NCBI RefSeq assembly: GCF_007655135.1
Contig: NC_045127.1
Coordinates: 15,137,001 to 15,201,000 of the forward strand
Reading direction: 5' to 3'
Source of the DNA: Punica granatum
Taxonomy: Eukaryota > Streptophyta > Magnoliopsida > Myrtales > Lythraceae
Length of the DNA: 64,000 nt
Shown: one piece after another, positions 36,232 to 48,839 of the stretch
Position numbering within the stretch: position 1 is the stretch's first letter
Layout: each line of letters begins with the position of its first letter
The notes under the pieces: generated by a model
Seen by the model: the letters and a program-made list of their open reading frames with translations, nothing else
The model's database searches: none
Told to the model about the DNA's origin: nothing
Translations under genes and position numbers: made by a program

Positions 36232-37985
36232 TATTAAATTTTCATTTGGGCTTATATGGGCTTGGACTCATTTTCACTTAAAAGCTCAAGCTGATAAGTG
36301 GTGGTACCCAAGCCATATATTAACTCATGGATTTTTCTTTTCTTTTCCGATGTGGGATTTATCCCATTTTACTCCTCAACACCAGCCCTCACGTATAACG
36401 TGTGGTCTATTTCTGCCTACACGTTGTCACATGCTCTTAAACACCCGTCCTCAACAATTGACCTCGAGCCAGGCTCATCTTCCGTGCTCGGACGAGGGGG
36501 GACACTAACACGAGGCGCACTCTTGGCTGCACTCGACATACTGGGCTTGATGTGGTATGGGTGCGCACACGCACGTAGGCACGCATACGCATAATCTAGA
36601 CTCTGATACCATATTAAATTTCCATTGGGTTTATACGGGCTTGGACCCATTTCCACTTAAAAGCTCAAGCTAATAAGTGGTGGTACTCAAGACATATATT
36701 AACTCATGGATTTTCCTTTTTTTTCCTATGTGGGATTTATCCCATTTTACTCCTCAACGCCTGCCCTCACGTGTAACGTGTGGTCTATTTCTGCCTACAC
36801 GTTGTCACGTGCCCTTAAACACCCGTCCTCAACAATTGACCTCGAGCCGGGCTCATCTTCCGTGCTCGAGCGAGGGGGGACACTAACACAAGGCGCACCC
36901 TTACTGCACTTGACATACTGGGCCTGACGTGGTGTGGGTGCGCACATGCGCGTAGGCACGCATACACGTAACCTAGGCTCTGATACCATATTAAATTTCC
37001 ATTGGGCTGATACGGGCCTAGGCCAATTTTCACTTAAAAGCTCAAGCTGATAAGTGGTGGTACCCAAGCCATATATTAACTCATGGATTTTTCTTTTCTT
37101 TTCTGATGTGGGATTTATCTCATTTTATATTAAATTTCCATTTGGGCTTATACGGGCTTAGGCCCATTTCCACTTAAAAGCTAAGACCGATAAGTGGTGG
37201 TACCCAAACCATATATTATCCCATGGATTTTCCTTTTCTTTTCTAATGTGGGATTTATCCCATTTTAGTCCTCAACACCCGCCTTCACGTGTAACGTGTG
37301 GTCTATATTTGCCTACACATTGTCACGTGTCCTTAAACTCCTGCCTTCAACAGTTAACCTCAAACCGAGCTCATCTTCCTTGCTCGGGCGAGGGGGGACA
37401 CTAACACGAGGCGCACTCTTGGCTGCACTCGACGTATTGGGCTTGGCATGGTGTGGGTGCGCACACCCGCGTAGGCACGCATACGCGTAACCTAGTCTCT
37501 GATACCATATTAAATTTCCATTGGGCTTATACGGGCTTGGGCCCATTTCCACTTAAAAGCTCAAGCTGATAGGTGGTGGTACCCAAAACATATATTAACT
37601 CATGGATTTTCCTTTTCTTTTCCGATGTGGGATTTATCCAATTTTACTCCTCAATACCAGCCCTCACGTGTAATGTGTGGTCTATTTCTGCCTACACATT
37701 GTCACGTGCCCTTAAACACCCGTCCTCAGCAATTGACCTCGAGCCGGGCTCATCTTCCATGCTCGGGCGAGGGGGAACACTAACACGAGGCGCACTCTTG
37801 GCTGCACTCGACATACTGGGCCTAACATGGTGTGGGTGAGCACACGTGCGCAGGCACGCATACGCGTAACCTAGGCTCTGATACCATATTAAATTTCCAT
37901 TTGGGCTTATACGGGTTTGGGCTCATTTTCACTTAAAAGCTCAAGCTGATAAGTGGTGGTACCCAAGCCATATAGTAACCCATTT
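36232..37985 (-). mobile_element. Tandem TRIM retrotransposons (six LTRs, - strand)
   Basis: LTRs of about 150 bp recur at about 36232-36381, 36613-36758, 36989-37127, 37128-37277, 37508-37656 and 37888-37985 (truncated). In - sense they start TGTTGAGGAGTAAAATGGG and end AATTTAAT, followed by TGGTATCAGAG, a tRNA-Met primer site. Four internal regions of about 230 bp have no coding capacity; the third and fourth LTRs abut directly. Short LTRs, a primer site and a tiny interior define a terminal-repeat retrotransposon in miniature. Each LTR carries ATCCCACATCGG or a close variant. I see no 5S rRNA sequence, so it is not a Cassandra element. Open frames in it repeat once per unit and are not genes. 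Confidence 0.85.
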
Positions 37986-37994
37986 CCTTTTTAG

Positions 37995-38463
37995 GTTAAT
38001 ATTTGGCTTGGGTACCACCACTTATCAGCTTGAGCTTTTAAGTTGGAGATGGACCCAAGCTCGTATAAGTCCAATGGAAATTTAATATGGTATTAGAGTC
38101 TAAGTTACGTGTATGCGTGCTTATGCGCGTGTGCGCACCCACACCACACCAGGCCCAATATGTCGAGTGTAGCCAAGAGTGCACCTCTTGTTAGTGTCCC
38201 CCCTCGCCCAAGCACGGAAGATGAGCCCGGCTCCAGGTTAATTGTTGAGGGCGAGTGTTTAAGGGCATGTGACAACGTATAGTCAAAAATAGACCACACG
38301 CTGCACGTGAGAGCAGGTGTTGATGAGTAAAATGGGATAAATCCCACATCGAAAAAGAAAAAGAAAATTCATGGGTTAATATATGGCTTGGGTACCACCA
38401 CTTATCAGCTTGAGCTTTTAAGTGGAAATGAGCCCGAGCTTGTATAAGCCCAATGGAAATTTA
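37995..38463 (+). mobile_element. Inverted TRIM copy facing the tandem array
   Basis: A truncated LTR (37995-38078) is followed by TATGGTATTAGAGTC (a mutated primer site), an internal region (to about 38317) and a full LTR 38318-38463, all on the + strand. Its 5' truncation abuts the truncated sixth LTR of the - array over about 10 bp, giving a head-to-head palindrome. Confidence 0.85.
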
Positions 38464-38479
38464 ACCTTGAATTTAAAGA

Positions 38480-38695
38480 AAAAGCACTAATAGTGCGTTT
38501 GATTTCAGAGTTAAAGTAACTTTGATTTTGATTGTGAAAAAGGACAAAATATTATGTAGCGTGTTGAGTTAAAGTTAAAGTTAAAATTTTTGACTTGGAA
38601 AATGTGTATTTTTATTGTGTAGTGAGTTGAGTTAAAGTTAAAGTTAAAATTTTTGTGATTTTAACCCTAAAAACAAACGGACCATTAGTTTCTGT
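38480..38695. mobile_element. MITE-like repeat with GAGTTAAAGTTAAAG core
   Basis: Ends ACTAATAGTGCGTTTG and, inverted, AACTAATGGTCCGTTTG. It contains two copies of GAGTTAAAGTTAAAGTTAAA. The end sequence resembles the element at 48840. Confidence 0.5.
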
Positions 38696-38699
38696 TATG

Positions 38700-39360
38700 T
38701 TTTGTTTATAACAAAAAAACTAAAAGGTGCCATTTAAAAAAACACCAACTTTGAGCTTTGATTAGAATCCAGCCAAAAGTTAATGCCCTTAAGTTTTCCG
38801 TTAAAATCCAGCCACATGTCACCATTGCATTGGATAAATTATATTTGAACTCTCTTTGCTATTCTAAAAAATTAGAAAAAAGATATTCAAAGGTTGAAAA
38901 ATAAAAAATTAAATGGGATAAAAATGGAGAACAACCGCACAACCACGCTCGATATGGGAGGCAGGCAATTATGACAGCCTCGGCGGGTAGGGGAAGGGGC
39001 TGCGGGAGCAAATGCGGGCCATGCTCATGCCATGATTCGTGGATGACAGAGGACGGACATGGGGAAGATGCGGCATGTGGTGGAGATGGAGAAGTAGAGG
39101 CCGCATTTGGTGAAGGATGCGGAGTTGCAGAAGATTCGGCTATTGATAACGGTGCAACGATGATTAAATCAATCACCGCTCTACAATCCTTCCATTCTTC
39201 GAACATTTTTTCGGAAGTCAGGCCAATACCGCCGTTGCTCTTGCTCGGACAGAGATAGGGTCTCCGGTGACCCCATCGCTTGGGTCACGAAGTGCAATTT
39301 CAATGAGAACAAGAATGCATCCTTAGCAACTACTTAAAAAAAAAATGCATACTTAGCATA
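38700..39360. other. Gene-free stretch with a GC-richer patch
   Basis: 38960-39250 is GC-richer than its surroundings and gives open frames on both strands, but no conserved domain, splice structure or start context convinces me of a gene. Confidence 0.4.
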
Positions 39361-39364
39361 TCAA

Positions 39365-39765
39365 TACACGGGAAAGGATCGGAACGGAATGAAAATCTTA
39401 TCCTTCCACTCCATCTCCATTTTTTCGTATGAAGACACTTCTGAGAGTTAGAACAATTCATTTGGAGTATAATTTTTCTTCAACTCGATGAAATAAATTA
39501 CTTTTTTCAACAAAGTTAAGAAGTGCTCATTCCATCATTTCTATTAAGTTTTATATATATCATATATTTTCTTTTAATTTTATATATCTAAAAATATATT
39601 ATGTGAAACGATATCTTGAAAAACTACTAGATCTAATTAATTATAATCCTTCATATTTTTTAGTTCAACTCAAAACTCACTACTTTTCTCTCAATATAAT
39701 TTACATATTATACAAAATTTCATTCTTTTCCATTTTATTCATGCGTACCAAACAAAGCCATAGAG
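39365..39765. mobile_element. Probable MITE fragment downstream of the MSL gene
   Basis: Right end, in - sense, reads GGCTTTGTTTGGTACGCATG, the style of MITE ends in this window. The interior is AT-rich with GGAAAAGAATG-type motifs. The left end is unclear. It starts 50 bp past the MSL stop codon. Confidence 0.4.
39734..39739 (-). promoter_or_regulatory. Candidate poly(A) signal AATAAA for the MSL gene
   Basis: AATAAA on the - strand lies about 76 bases past the stop codon, inside the MITE-like sequence. Its position is right for a short 3'UTR; its use is inference. Confidence 0.35.
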
Positions 39766-39814
39766 AAGTCAAATACCAAGAAGCGATGATGCTGGATCAA
39801 CCTCTTCGAGAATT

Positions 39815-42800
39815 CTATATGGCCAGACACCTGGTTTCTGTATCCCTTTGACACACGTGAACCTCCTGGGGGATGAGGTTGTACTTGATGTTCAGTTCCT
39901 CGAAGATCCTCTTCAGCTCAAGGACTAGCTCGGTCTTCCGCTTGGTCTTCTCCCCGTAATCTTGGAAGTTCATCTTGTGGTTCACGAGCAGTGAGATCTT
40001 GATCTTGTTCACATTCTCAATCTCGCTCACCACCACGACATAGTTCTCATGCCAGTGCGCTGGATTCTTGTCCAAGTATCTGAGCACCAGAAAAGGCAAA
40101 CATTTAGGCATAGATTTCAAAACCAGTCTGGGCATTGAACAACCCGCTGCAAATCGTAAGCTCAAATGATGTTCTATTATTGATTTAGTTTCTTAGATAA
40201 TAAAATATATATATATATAAAGTATTTTATAAAAATGAAAAGAGAGATATTTGGTAAATTGGAGTTATAAAATGGCAGTTCTGTCTTTCTGATTAGAAAC
40301 AATGAAGTAGATAGGTTCAATGAGCTTACTTCTTAATCCGCTCTTTCATTGCTCCGATTCTCTCCACTGGGGTCATAAAATCGATTGAGAAGTCCACTTT
40401 ATCGCCCATGTCTGGGCTCCTGCGGTAATTGCTTATCGGTTTTGTGGCCAAAACCGAGTTCGGGTAATATACCTTCTCGTAGTCGAGCTTCAAGAAGACT
40501 GTCGATAAGATGTTCATCTCCTCCACCAGCAACTATCAGTTGTAGCATAAGAATAATTCACATCAGGGAAGCTCATTACTAAGAAAAATGACCATGATAA
40601 AAGAAATAAAATAAAATAAAAATTCACAATACAATAATTCTCCAGCAGTTCCTTGAACCATGACATTGGTGATGATTGACCGCATAACTTCTATTTCAAG
40701 ACGGTTTAATTTGTTTAACTGTAGTTTCATGGCATTTTCACTGTCACATACAACGATATATGGTTGAGGTTGAGCTTAAGATCACAAATTTTATATAAAA
40801 GAATGAAGGAAGCTTTGTCGTGTCCTTAATTTTTGAACTTTGAAATAAAGTTTGCAAACGTAATTGTCACCGCCATATTAGTTTAAAGGAGCAGTTAAAT
40901 AATTGTCCAAAAAGAGAAAGGTCGGCCTCCTGAAATTTACCGGAACACCATCGATGACGCATCGGTCCCCGACATCAAAAGGGTGCATGACAAAAACAAA
41001 GATGATGGCCTCAAAGATTGTCTTGCACATGTTCTTAAAGATGAATGCTGCCACGAGGAGCTGAGATGAGAGCAGGACAAGGGCCTTGGTCGAGGCTATC
41101 TCAGTCAGGAGGAGCCACACAATGATAGTGACTACGATCAAGATCCCTGTCACGAGCTTATTAAGTTGCTTCACAGCAGTTTTCGTATCGGTCAGGGCGT
41201 GCGCCAGTGCCCGACGTTCATCAAAGACTTTGATCTGTGAAATTCAATTCAATGTCATAACTCCTGATAAACAAATTGAACTATTTGAATGTAATTTTGT
41301 TAGTACGCAAGGAACAGGGGATGTGATCTACAAGATGAAACAAAATGTTGATGAGATGGAGAGTGGCACACAGATGTAATACTCCAACGAGAGGAGCTAA
41401 ATTTATACAATAGTTTGAAGAGATCAGAATCAGACCATTTGCTCATACTGATTTTGCTCATGTCTGTCTATATAATGGACGCTTGTCGGAAACAATAGTC
41501 GGATCACTTTTGGTCTCATTTATAACGTTTAAAGAAATAAGTTATAAGAGTGAACAACTTAAAAAAAGGACCAGAAAGGCCAAAAATAACTATTTACACA
41601 GAAAGGGAAGAAGGTTAAAGGTCTAACCACCCAGTTCCTAAGGGATTTTAGGTCAATTCGATCCGTCTCCCAACCTTCAAACAGCGGGAAGATGAGATCA
41701 ACCTCCTCTTTTATCAGGAACCTCAATAGATCATCCTCGTCAAAGTACCTGCATGAAGGATGCATGTGGTTACCAAAGAAAGACATATTTGATTGAAAAG
41801 AATGATAGAATTCAAAGAAGGGCCCGCACTGCCAGCTTTTCCGAGCATCAGCAAGGGAGACAATCGATCATAACAAGTTTCTATATAAATAAATCCAATC
41901 ATACCCCAAAAGCCTGTCATTAATGCACTTAATCCCATTTTTGATATACAATTAGACAAGAAGAGGCTTCCTTACTTGCAAACTGGCTGAGCTACATTTC
42001 TGAATATATGGTAAGCAGCTGCCATTGCCTCCATGTCATTCGTTATTTGATTGTCAGGCTGCTCCCCTCCTCCATCATTCACACTCTCGTCAAGCGTGTT
42101 CGAAATTGTCGAGTGTCCTGAGTTCATCACCGCATCAACTAGCATCTTCATTGTCCAGGCTGAGACCTTATCCCGCTTCATCTTGTGTATCTTCCCCATA
42201 TCGATCACCTTCTTCTCCTTTCCTGGCTTCCCTTTTTTTGCGCTCCGAAAGCTAAACTGGCCCGCACTCAGCGCCCTGCCAACCTTCCGAGCCTCGTCTA
42301 TGAGTGGCGGGCCCGAGAGAGTTTGTAGAACATAATGGTGGAAGATTGAATCCTGAATCCGGTCGAAGAATGTCGTTACATGGAAGTTTGAAGCCAAGAT
42401 CTTGAGGAAAAGGTTCTTTAAAAACCAAAGGAACGATCCAATGAGGATTGAAACAAGAGTCCATGTCACATAGTTGAGGATCTTCTCTGATAATTCTGAC
42501 CGCTTGATCCCTCCTTTGAACATTAGGATCCACGTGAGGAGAACCAGGGCCAACCATACAAAGACCTGCACGCTCTTCTTTAACCCATGCACAAAGTAGA
42601 GAACCTTCTTCCTCAGTAAGAAGTGCTTCTCAATCAAGAAAACAATCAGATGCATGATCCAATTCGTGACCAATAAGCCTGAGAAGATCACCATCACAAG
42701 CACCCACCATTTCCACAGCTCCAAGCTCCAGATCACAACATCTTGCAACTTTTCAACTCTTAAGCTACAAATCAAGCATGCAAGTATGAAACCAAAAGTG

Positions 42801-43366
42801 ATCCACTCGATCAGCGCCTTCGTCTTCACTCTCCTGCTCTTTGCTCGGCTCAACTCGAGGGTGACCTGCTTGTAGATCTCATCATCATCGTCATCCCCTC
42901 CCGCAGGCCCAGGGGATGCTATCAGGTGTGTTCTTGGAGTGACTGGGATAGCCCTGGGAGTAGTCCCCCGATTGGCAGGGCTCCTGTTATAAGGTGAGCC
43001 CTGATCTTGGAAGACCGAGGCAATAGTCTCCTCATCAAACGTGCTCGAATCCACAGGGAAAGGTTGTTCCCCAAACCTCGACTTTTGTTTCATGAGTGAT
43101 CTCCTTCGGAGCATAGCTTCATTAGTGGTGGGAGGCTTTGGGGGCTTACTTGGGCTCGTTCTGAACCTTCCAGCCTCAGGAGAAGGAATACTGATCGGGG
43201 CCAGTTTGTTTGGCTCAGTTGAAGACGAGTCCTTTGTGTTTTTGCTCTTGGTTCCTTCACTTGAGATTGTCAGCACCACCTCATTAGCCCCATTTGTGGT
43301 TTTGTTCTCTGGCAAGTATCTTTCGCCACTCTTTATAAGGGGCTTCCCGGCAGCATCCACCGACAT
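39815..43366 (-). CDS. MSL10: MscS-like mechanosensitive ion channel, MSL10/MSL9 type, 757 aa
   Basis: A tension-gated ion channel of the plasma membrane (class II plant MscS-like). Coding exons: 43366-41976, 41748-41628, 41234-40941, 40532-40330 and 40079-39815; all four introns (41975-41749, 41627-41235, 40940-40533, 40329-40080) have GT-AG ends and phases join cleanly. The start ATG at 43366 (MSVDAAGKPL) was chosen because a TTTGTTGCAG acceptor at 43402 would put the upstream in-frame Met in a 5'UTR intron. Residues 1-180 are polar and probably disordered, with an acidic run near 158-163. Hydrophobic spans lie at about 184-202, 217-245, 266-283, 298-323, 531-550 and 555-570; the last leads to MHPFDVGDR (587-595) and the conserved soluble MscS domain (EEMNIL, YPNSVL, RSPDMGD). 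Length fits the family (about 730 in Arabidopsis MSL10). MSL9 versus MSL10 is not resolved here. It looks intact. Confidence 0.92.
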
Positions 43367-44290
43367 CTTCTTGTTCAAAACACAGCAAAGACTCCAATTA
43401 ACTGCAACAAAGCTCACATCAAGAATCAGGGGGAAAACAAAAACAAAAGAAAAATCAACTTTAATGCTTTATCCGAAGCAGCAACTCACAACCGGAAATA
43501 ATACTTTTGCAAAATAATATAAGCTGTCCTCACTGGAGCTAAACATTCCCAAAAAAGTGTGAACCTTTCTGATATGCCGCAGCAGTTAGCTGATTCCATG
43601 ACAAGTATAACTCACTTTAGTCTACAACCAAACTATAACATCAAAAGCAAATTCAGCCAAATCGAAAACGCAAACTCATAAAACCCAAAAAGTGTTTGAA
43701 GATCCCTTGAATCAGTGGACCACAAAGTCCGGTTATAAAGTATAGCTTAGTAATGCTGAAATTCATTCAGAGAGTATAAAGAGAAAAGAGGAATCTGAAC
43801 AGAGATCTGTGAGGCCATATAACAAACGAATTCAAAGAAGGGTCTCGCTGCAAATCTTGAAACATGCTCTATCCACTTCCCACTAACCAAAAATCAGCCC
43901 ATGAACTGCAGGGCAAGCAAAGATTAAAGCTTTTCCATAGCAGATTGAACACACGATCTGTAATGTCCGAAAGAGAGTGAACGCTTCATTAAAGAAACTC
44001 AAAATCTTCTACCCCATAAAGAGAGGAAGCAGTAGAACTGTAGAAGACCTGAAGGCCGCGCAGATGACGGGGCAACTAGTCTCGAGCTCGATCACTAACA
44101 GAAGAAAACCCCCATTTTTCTTTCTTTCTTTCCCAATGGCTTCACCGGAAAAAGTTAGGAGCCTCCGGCGAGAGAAATAGATTGAGGGGGAATGGGTTCA
44201 GTGAGGAGCAGCAAACGGCTAGTGGGAAGAGAGACACATTGGAGCTCATTTCTCCGGGTAAAAGGAGAAGCAAAGAAACCACGTATTTGT
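43367..44290 (-). promoter_or_regulatory. 5' UTR region of the MSL gene, probably with an intron
   Basis: Between the start codon and the likely promoter lies about 0.9 kb. A strong acceptor (TTTGTTGCAG, ending 43402) suggests a 5'UTR intron. Candidate donors GTGAGT are at about 43484-43490 and 43608-43614, but I cannot choose. A CT/GA-rich block (44100-44180) would suit a first non-coding exon. Confidence 0.45.
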
Positions 44291-44311
44291 ACGAGTTACA
44301 TGGGAGGCGGC

Positions 44312-44330
44312 TTGGCTAATATAATTAAAT
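44312..44330 (-). promoter_or_regulatory. Candidate TATA region of the MSL gene
   Basis: The - strand reads TTTAATTATATTAGCC here, some 950 bp upstream of the start codon and just before the sequence turns GC-richer. It is the best TATA-like site in a plausible position; weak evidence. Confidence 0.3.
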
Positions 44331-47300
44331 AAAAATTTTAATAGTTAATAAAAAATATGTGTAATTATCAACGAGTATCGAGACTAAAATCTTTTGATTA
44401 CTAAGCGAAAGACGTGTGTCGTATATTCTTTTTTTCCCGATAGTTGAAATGAGGCCAAGCTCAAAGGAAAAAGAATAACAATTCACGCTAAGCAAAGACG
44501 AGTATGGTGGCTCAAATGATATCACTAAATAGTGACCTTTCAATTCCGGTCGGGGTGCTAAAAGATGTGGTTCCCAAGCTGCAAATGAACAGTATTCACG
44601 GTTAACTAATCCGACCAAGAATTCCCTTCCCTATAAAGTTGGGCAACCCTATGGTCCAATCTCTGTTAAGAAACTCTATGATAGGCGTCACGATCATTTT
44701 CAGCTGAGGTGCACAAGGCTTACGACTTCGATAACGCAATATGCCACCTCTGAATCAACCTTTAGGATAACCTGCGATCTACCTTGCTTCCCTACTAACT
44801 CAAACCATACACTCTCTTTTTATTTAAGAGTTATTTCATCTAACTCAATTTTAGCACGTTCTTTAAAATTTTCTAGAAAGGCATGACAATATGTATGTAT
44901 AGTACTATGAAAACTCTTCATCCGATTGATGAGGAGTTTCCACTCGTAATCCTCAACTTCTAGATGATCGACCATTTGTATCCCCTATACATTAATGTAT
45001 ACATAGATTTTTTTATATTTTAATAGTTAAATGTTTTTGAATTTTCACAATATATTTATACATCAGTTATTTTTTATGAAATTACCTTTTTAATTTTTTA
45101 TTATTTGAAAATTCATAAATAGAATAATATCAACATAAAATAAAAGCAGTAAAAAAGTCAGCGCAAAGCGCATGTTAGATTACTTGTTTATTTCTATTTC
45201 AAATTTAGTCTATCATTAATTTTCCAACCAAATTTGATGAAAAATTAAAAAATGTATAAGAAATTCAAATTAAAAAAAAAATCTCACCCTAGCCCCCGTA
45301 TGGGGAAGGTGCTTTGCTAAGGGTGGGGACGACCCCGTTGGCCACCGTCAATTTTTTATCTGGGCTCGACGATTTGTGTCAATTTTTGGTAAATTTTGTA
45401 CGGAAAAGTGAAGGGGGACCGTTGAAATTTCTTTGTTTAAATAATGAGTTAAAATAGGGAAAATTCCCAATTATTGAGTTAGATGAAGTAATTTATCATT
45501 TTTTTTATCAAAGATAATATAATATTCCAACTCAAAGTAATTTATAATATCTGACAAGAAAAATCCAAATATTTGTAGAACTTTCATGATGCAAGAAGGT
45601 GACGAATGTCTCCAACTTTTTTGTGTCTTGGCCAAACGGCCCCGCCGTGTGACATGATGTTTCGTTTTGCTCTGAATCACGTGATGTTTGCACAAGGAAG
45701 CATATGGTTCCTACGTTTTTTTTTTCTATTTTCTTTATTTTTTGAAATCCTAAGATTCGGAACCTCTATGGGTCCCGCCTAATCCAGTTAAGTCGGATTA
45801 GTCTATTAAGTAGTAAAACTCTCTCAGCGTGAATTTTCTCTATCCACAAGTAGGGGTGGGTGCGAAATTGTTTAGTACAACTTCTAATATGAACTGTAAC
45901 CATCTCGAAATCTCGGGACAAGTATTTTACTAGCCATAACCGTAATCGAAACCGAATTAGAAGAAGAAAATCTTCCTGAAAAAATAATTGATTTTACTGT
46001 TCCATTACCAATATTGAAAACTCTTTTCTTAAAAAATTTAGACTTATGATTTCAACTGTTTTCATTATTCCACTTATCACAGACACTAAATAAAATCATT
46101 TCAGCAACATTCATCCATAAAGAGGAAGTTAAAAAAGAATCCATCTAGAAGTGGGATTAAAAATTTTATACTATTTATTCACTTTTCCCTTCTATTAAAA
46201 AATAAAATTTCCAAATTTCACATATAATATATATAATAATGCTATAAATATATATATTTGAGACGGGATGATTAATCATGATTTTCTAATTTTAAAAACT
46301 GGAACCGTCTTGCAATCTATTTTTGCTTTGAAACTCCGAACCGACTATTTCTCATAACCAATTAATTCTATTCTTTTGGGTTTGGAACGGAGCGGTTTTG
46401 CGGGACGGATTGGTTATCAAGATCTTTTTGCACGGCCATATCCATAAGACTCGAATTTGAGACCTTACTTAAGGAGAACAAGCGTCGAATCGCTTGAATC
46501 AACCCACATTGGTCGATTTCTAGCTCTTTGTTGTTTGAGCTGAGCATCTTAAGACTCGATTTGTTTCATGAAAATGGTTTCCACTCATGTAACTGCAGTT
46601 GAGATCCTTCTTTGTTTAAGTATGAGAACATAGATGTCATGGGAATATCTTCTTTCTGTCGGCGAAGTTCGTCGCAATTATAAATAATGTCTGATTTCCT
46701 TACTTGATTATTTTCTATGGTTTTTTTCATCTGTTTTGTGGATCTTAATTTTGAGATTTTTGATAAATATGTATAGAAACCTGCGTACCAATCTGCATAT
46801 TAAATCGAAACTATCCCAATACAACCAAAGTAAAAAATGTGGATCTTGTCTAGCACGGGAGCGTCCAATTGTCAACATCTTAAAATATTGGTTTGTGCTT
46901 AATCTACAAAAATTTTCTTAAGCATAAGCTCTTATATATAATTAATGAAATACATCTTGGACTAGATCTACAGCTCTTTACAGCAAGGAAACATGCTTAC
47001 ATTATCTTTTTTTCCCTATTTCTATATAAATCAAACAGCACTCACTCAAGCTAGGACGCGGGTGATCTCACCTTGACAGTGGTGGCCGAACTGATCGTGC
47101 CATCACTACTCCGATTTGCCGCTTCCCCTCTCTCTTCTATTGTGAATAGAGAGGCAAATTGGAGCCTACTGAAACCATGAACCCCCTTATATCTCTAATT
47201 TTATATAATTTATAATATTTAATCAGTTACTTTTTAAAAACCGATCGAACCCGATAAACTGGTGAATCCATGGATTTTCTGGTTTGCATATCTAGTCCAA

Positions 47301-47826
47301 TCCTTTTGTTCATACTAACTTGCAATATATGTAGATATGTCCTATATGTTGCGCGTTGGATTGAACATCTGGTTTTAGCCAATGCTCGTATTCTATCGTT
47401 TTAAGTCTGTATGACGTGTGAGAATGTCCAAATATTAGTTGCACATTTCTCAATCAGGGCCTACAAACATATACTCCCATGCACATACGTTATTGGATCG
47501 GATGAACATACCATAAGAAAATACGTCGTCTACTATCCTCATTCAATCCATTACTTCTTTCTATCCGCATCAGATGTAGAACATCTCTCTAATTAACATT
47601 GACCACAACTTATATCACTTGAGCAACCATTCCATAGCTTAACATGTATCTTGGACCCCTTTTTTGTTAAGACTAGCAATAACACCCGTGCATTGCCGCG
47701 GGTCAAAATAGCCCATTCAATTAATACTAAGAGATGAAAATTTTAATCTGATATATGCTGATATGATCGAATCCAAGGATATATAGATTTGGGATTAAAA
47801 AAATTATTCAAGGAACAAATTTGATA
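44331..47826. other. AT-rich intergenic DNA, no gene seen
   Basis: Short frames only. 46630-46690 carries a diverged copy of the sequence at 13630-13680 (AAGTTCGTCGCAATTATAAATAATG). Several (TA)n and A/T runs occur. Nothing else is identifiable. Confidence 0.45.
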
Positions 47827-47835
47827 TATAATAAA

Positions 47836-48614
47836 GGGTAAATTGCACTGGTGGTCCAAAAAGTTTCATGAATGTTTCAAATTGGTCCAAAATGTTTTTT
47901 TGGTAACTTGTTGGTACAAAAAGTTTCAAAACCGTTTCAATGTAGTAGATTCCGTCAATTGCCCATGACGCCGTCAACATTTTGCTGACATGGCGTGTCC
48001 TATGTGTCACTTTTATTACGTGAAACCAATCATAATGCGCCATGTCATTTAAGAGAAAATAAATTCTAAAAAAGTCCAATAAAAATACAAAAAATACAAA
48101 AAAAGGTAAAATTTTAGAAAATAATTTTTAAAATAATAATAATAATTTAAACTTTCAAAATAATTTTAAATTTAATATTAAAATTATTTTTAATTTAAAA
48201 TTAAAAGTATAAAATTATTTTTAAAAGTTTTTAGAATTTTAAATTATTTTTAGAATTATTTTTAAAAGTTTAAATATTTTTAAATTTTTAAAATTTTTAA
48301 ATTTTTTAAAATAATTTTTTAAAATTTTTTAAAATTTTTACTATATATTTTTATTATTTTTGTATTTTTATTGGACTTTTTCAAATTTTATTTCATCTTA
48401 AATGACGTGGGGCACTATGATTGGTTTCACGTAACAAAAGTGACACACAGGACGTGCCATATCAATAAAATGTTAACGGCGTCAGAGGCAATTGACGGAA
48501 TGTACTATATTGAAACGGTTTTGAAACTTTTTGTACCAACAAGTTACCAAAAAAATATTTTGGACCAACTTGAAATATTTGCGAGACTTTTTGGACCACC
48601 GGTGCAATTAACCC
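47836..48614. mobile_element. Foldback MITE 2 (Mutator-like), 779 bp, 9-bp duplication
   Basis: Perfect 9-bp duplications TATAATAAA at 47827-47835 and 48615-48623 flank GGGTAAATTGCAC ... GTGCAATTAACCC. Arms of about 240 bp (47836-48075 and about 48370-48614) are inverted copies; mirror frames encode near-matching peptides on opposite strands. The 290-bp centre is almost pure A/T. A 9-bp duplication and long terminal inverted repeats starting with G fit Mutator-like foldback elements. No transposase is present. Confidence 0.9.
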
Positions 48615-48839
48615 TATAATAAAACATGGATACTTATTCTCAAATCTTCTAGTTGCAATCAAGAACAAAATTGCTAAGGAAAACAATTCTATTTATCAAA
48701 TCATATTATAGACGCCACGATAAGTGAACTATATATAGAATCGATCCGTAATCCAAGACTTATATCAAGTATGATCCTATAAATATCATAGCTAGGTCAT
48801 TTCGATTATGCTCATGCCCAATATTGAGCCACTCATTAA

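Noticed and set aside
36232..38347. Repeated frames of 60-115 codons
   Set aside because: They recur once per TRIM unit and on both strands; product of the repeat.
36232..38463. Cassandra-type TRIM carrying 5S rRNA
   Set aside because: I looked for 5S internal control sequence in the LTRs and found none.
38859..39258. Opposed 115- and 95-codon frames
   Set aside because: A GC-richer patch gives frames on both strands; no motif or splice support.
43367..43417. Upstream in-frame Met as the MSL start
   Set aside because: A strong AG acceptor at 43402 places it in a 5'UTR intron; the ATG at 43366 gives a family-like N-terminus.
47804..48619. Two frames with matching peptides on opposite strands
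   Set aside because: Arms of foldback MITE 2; no gene.
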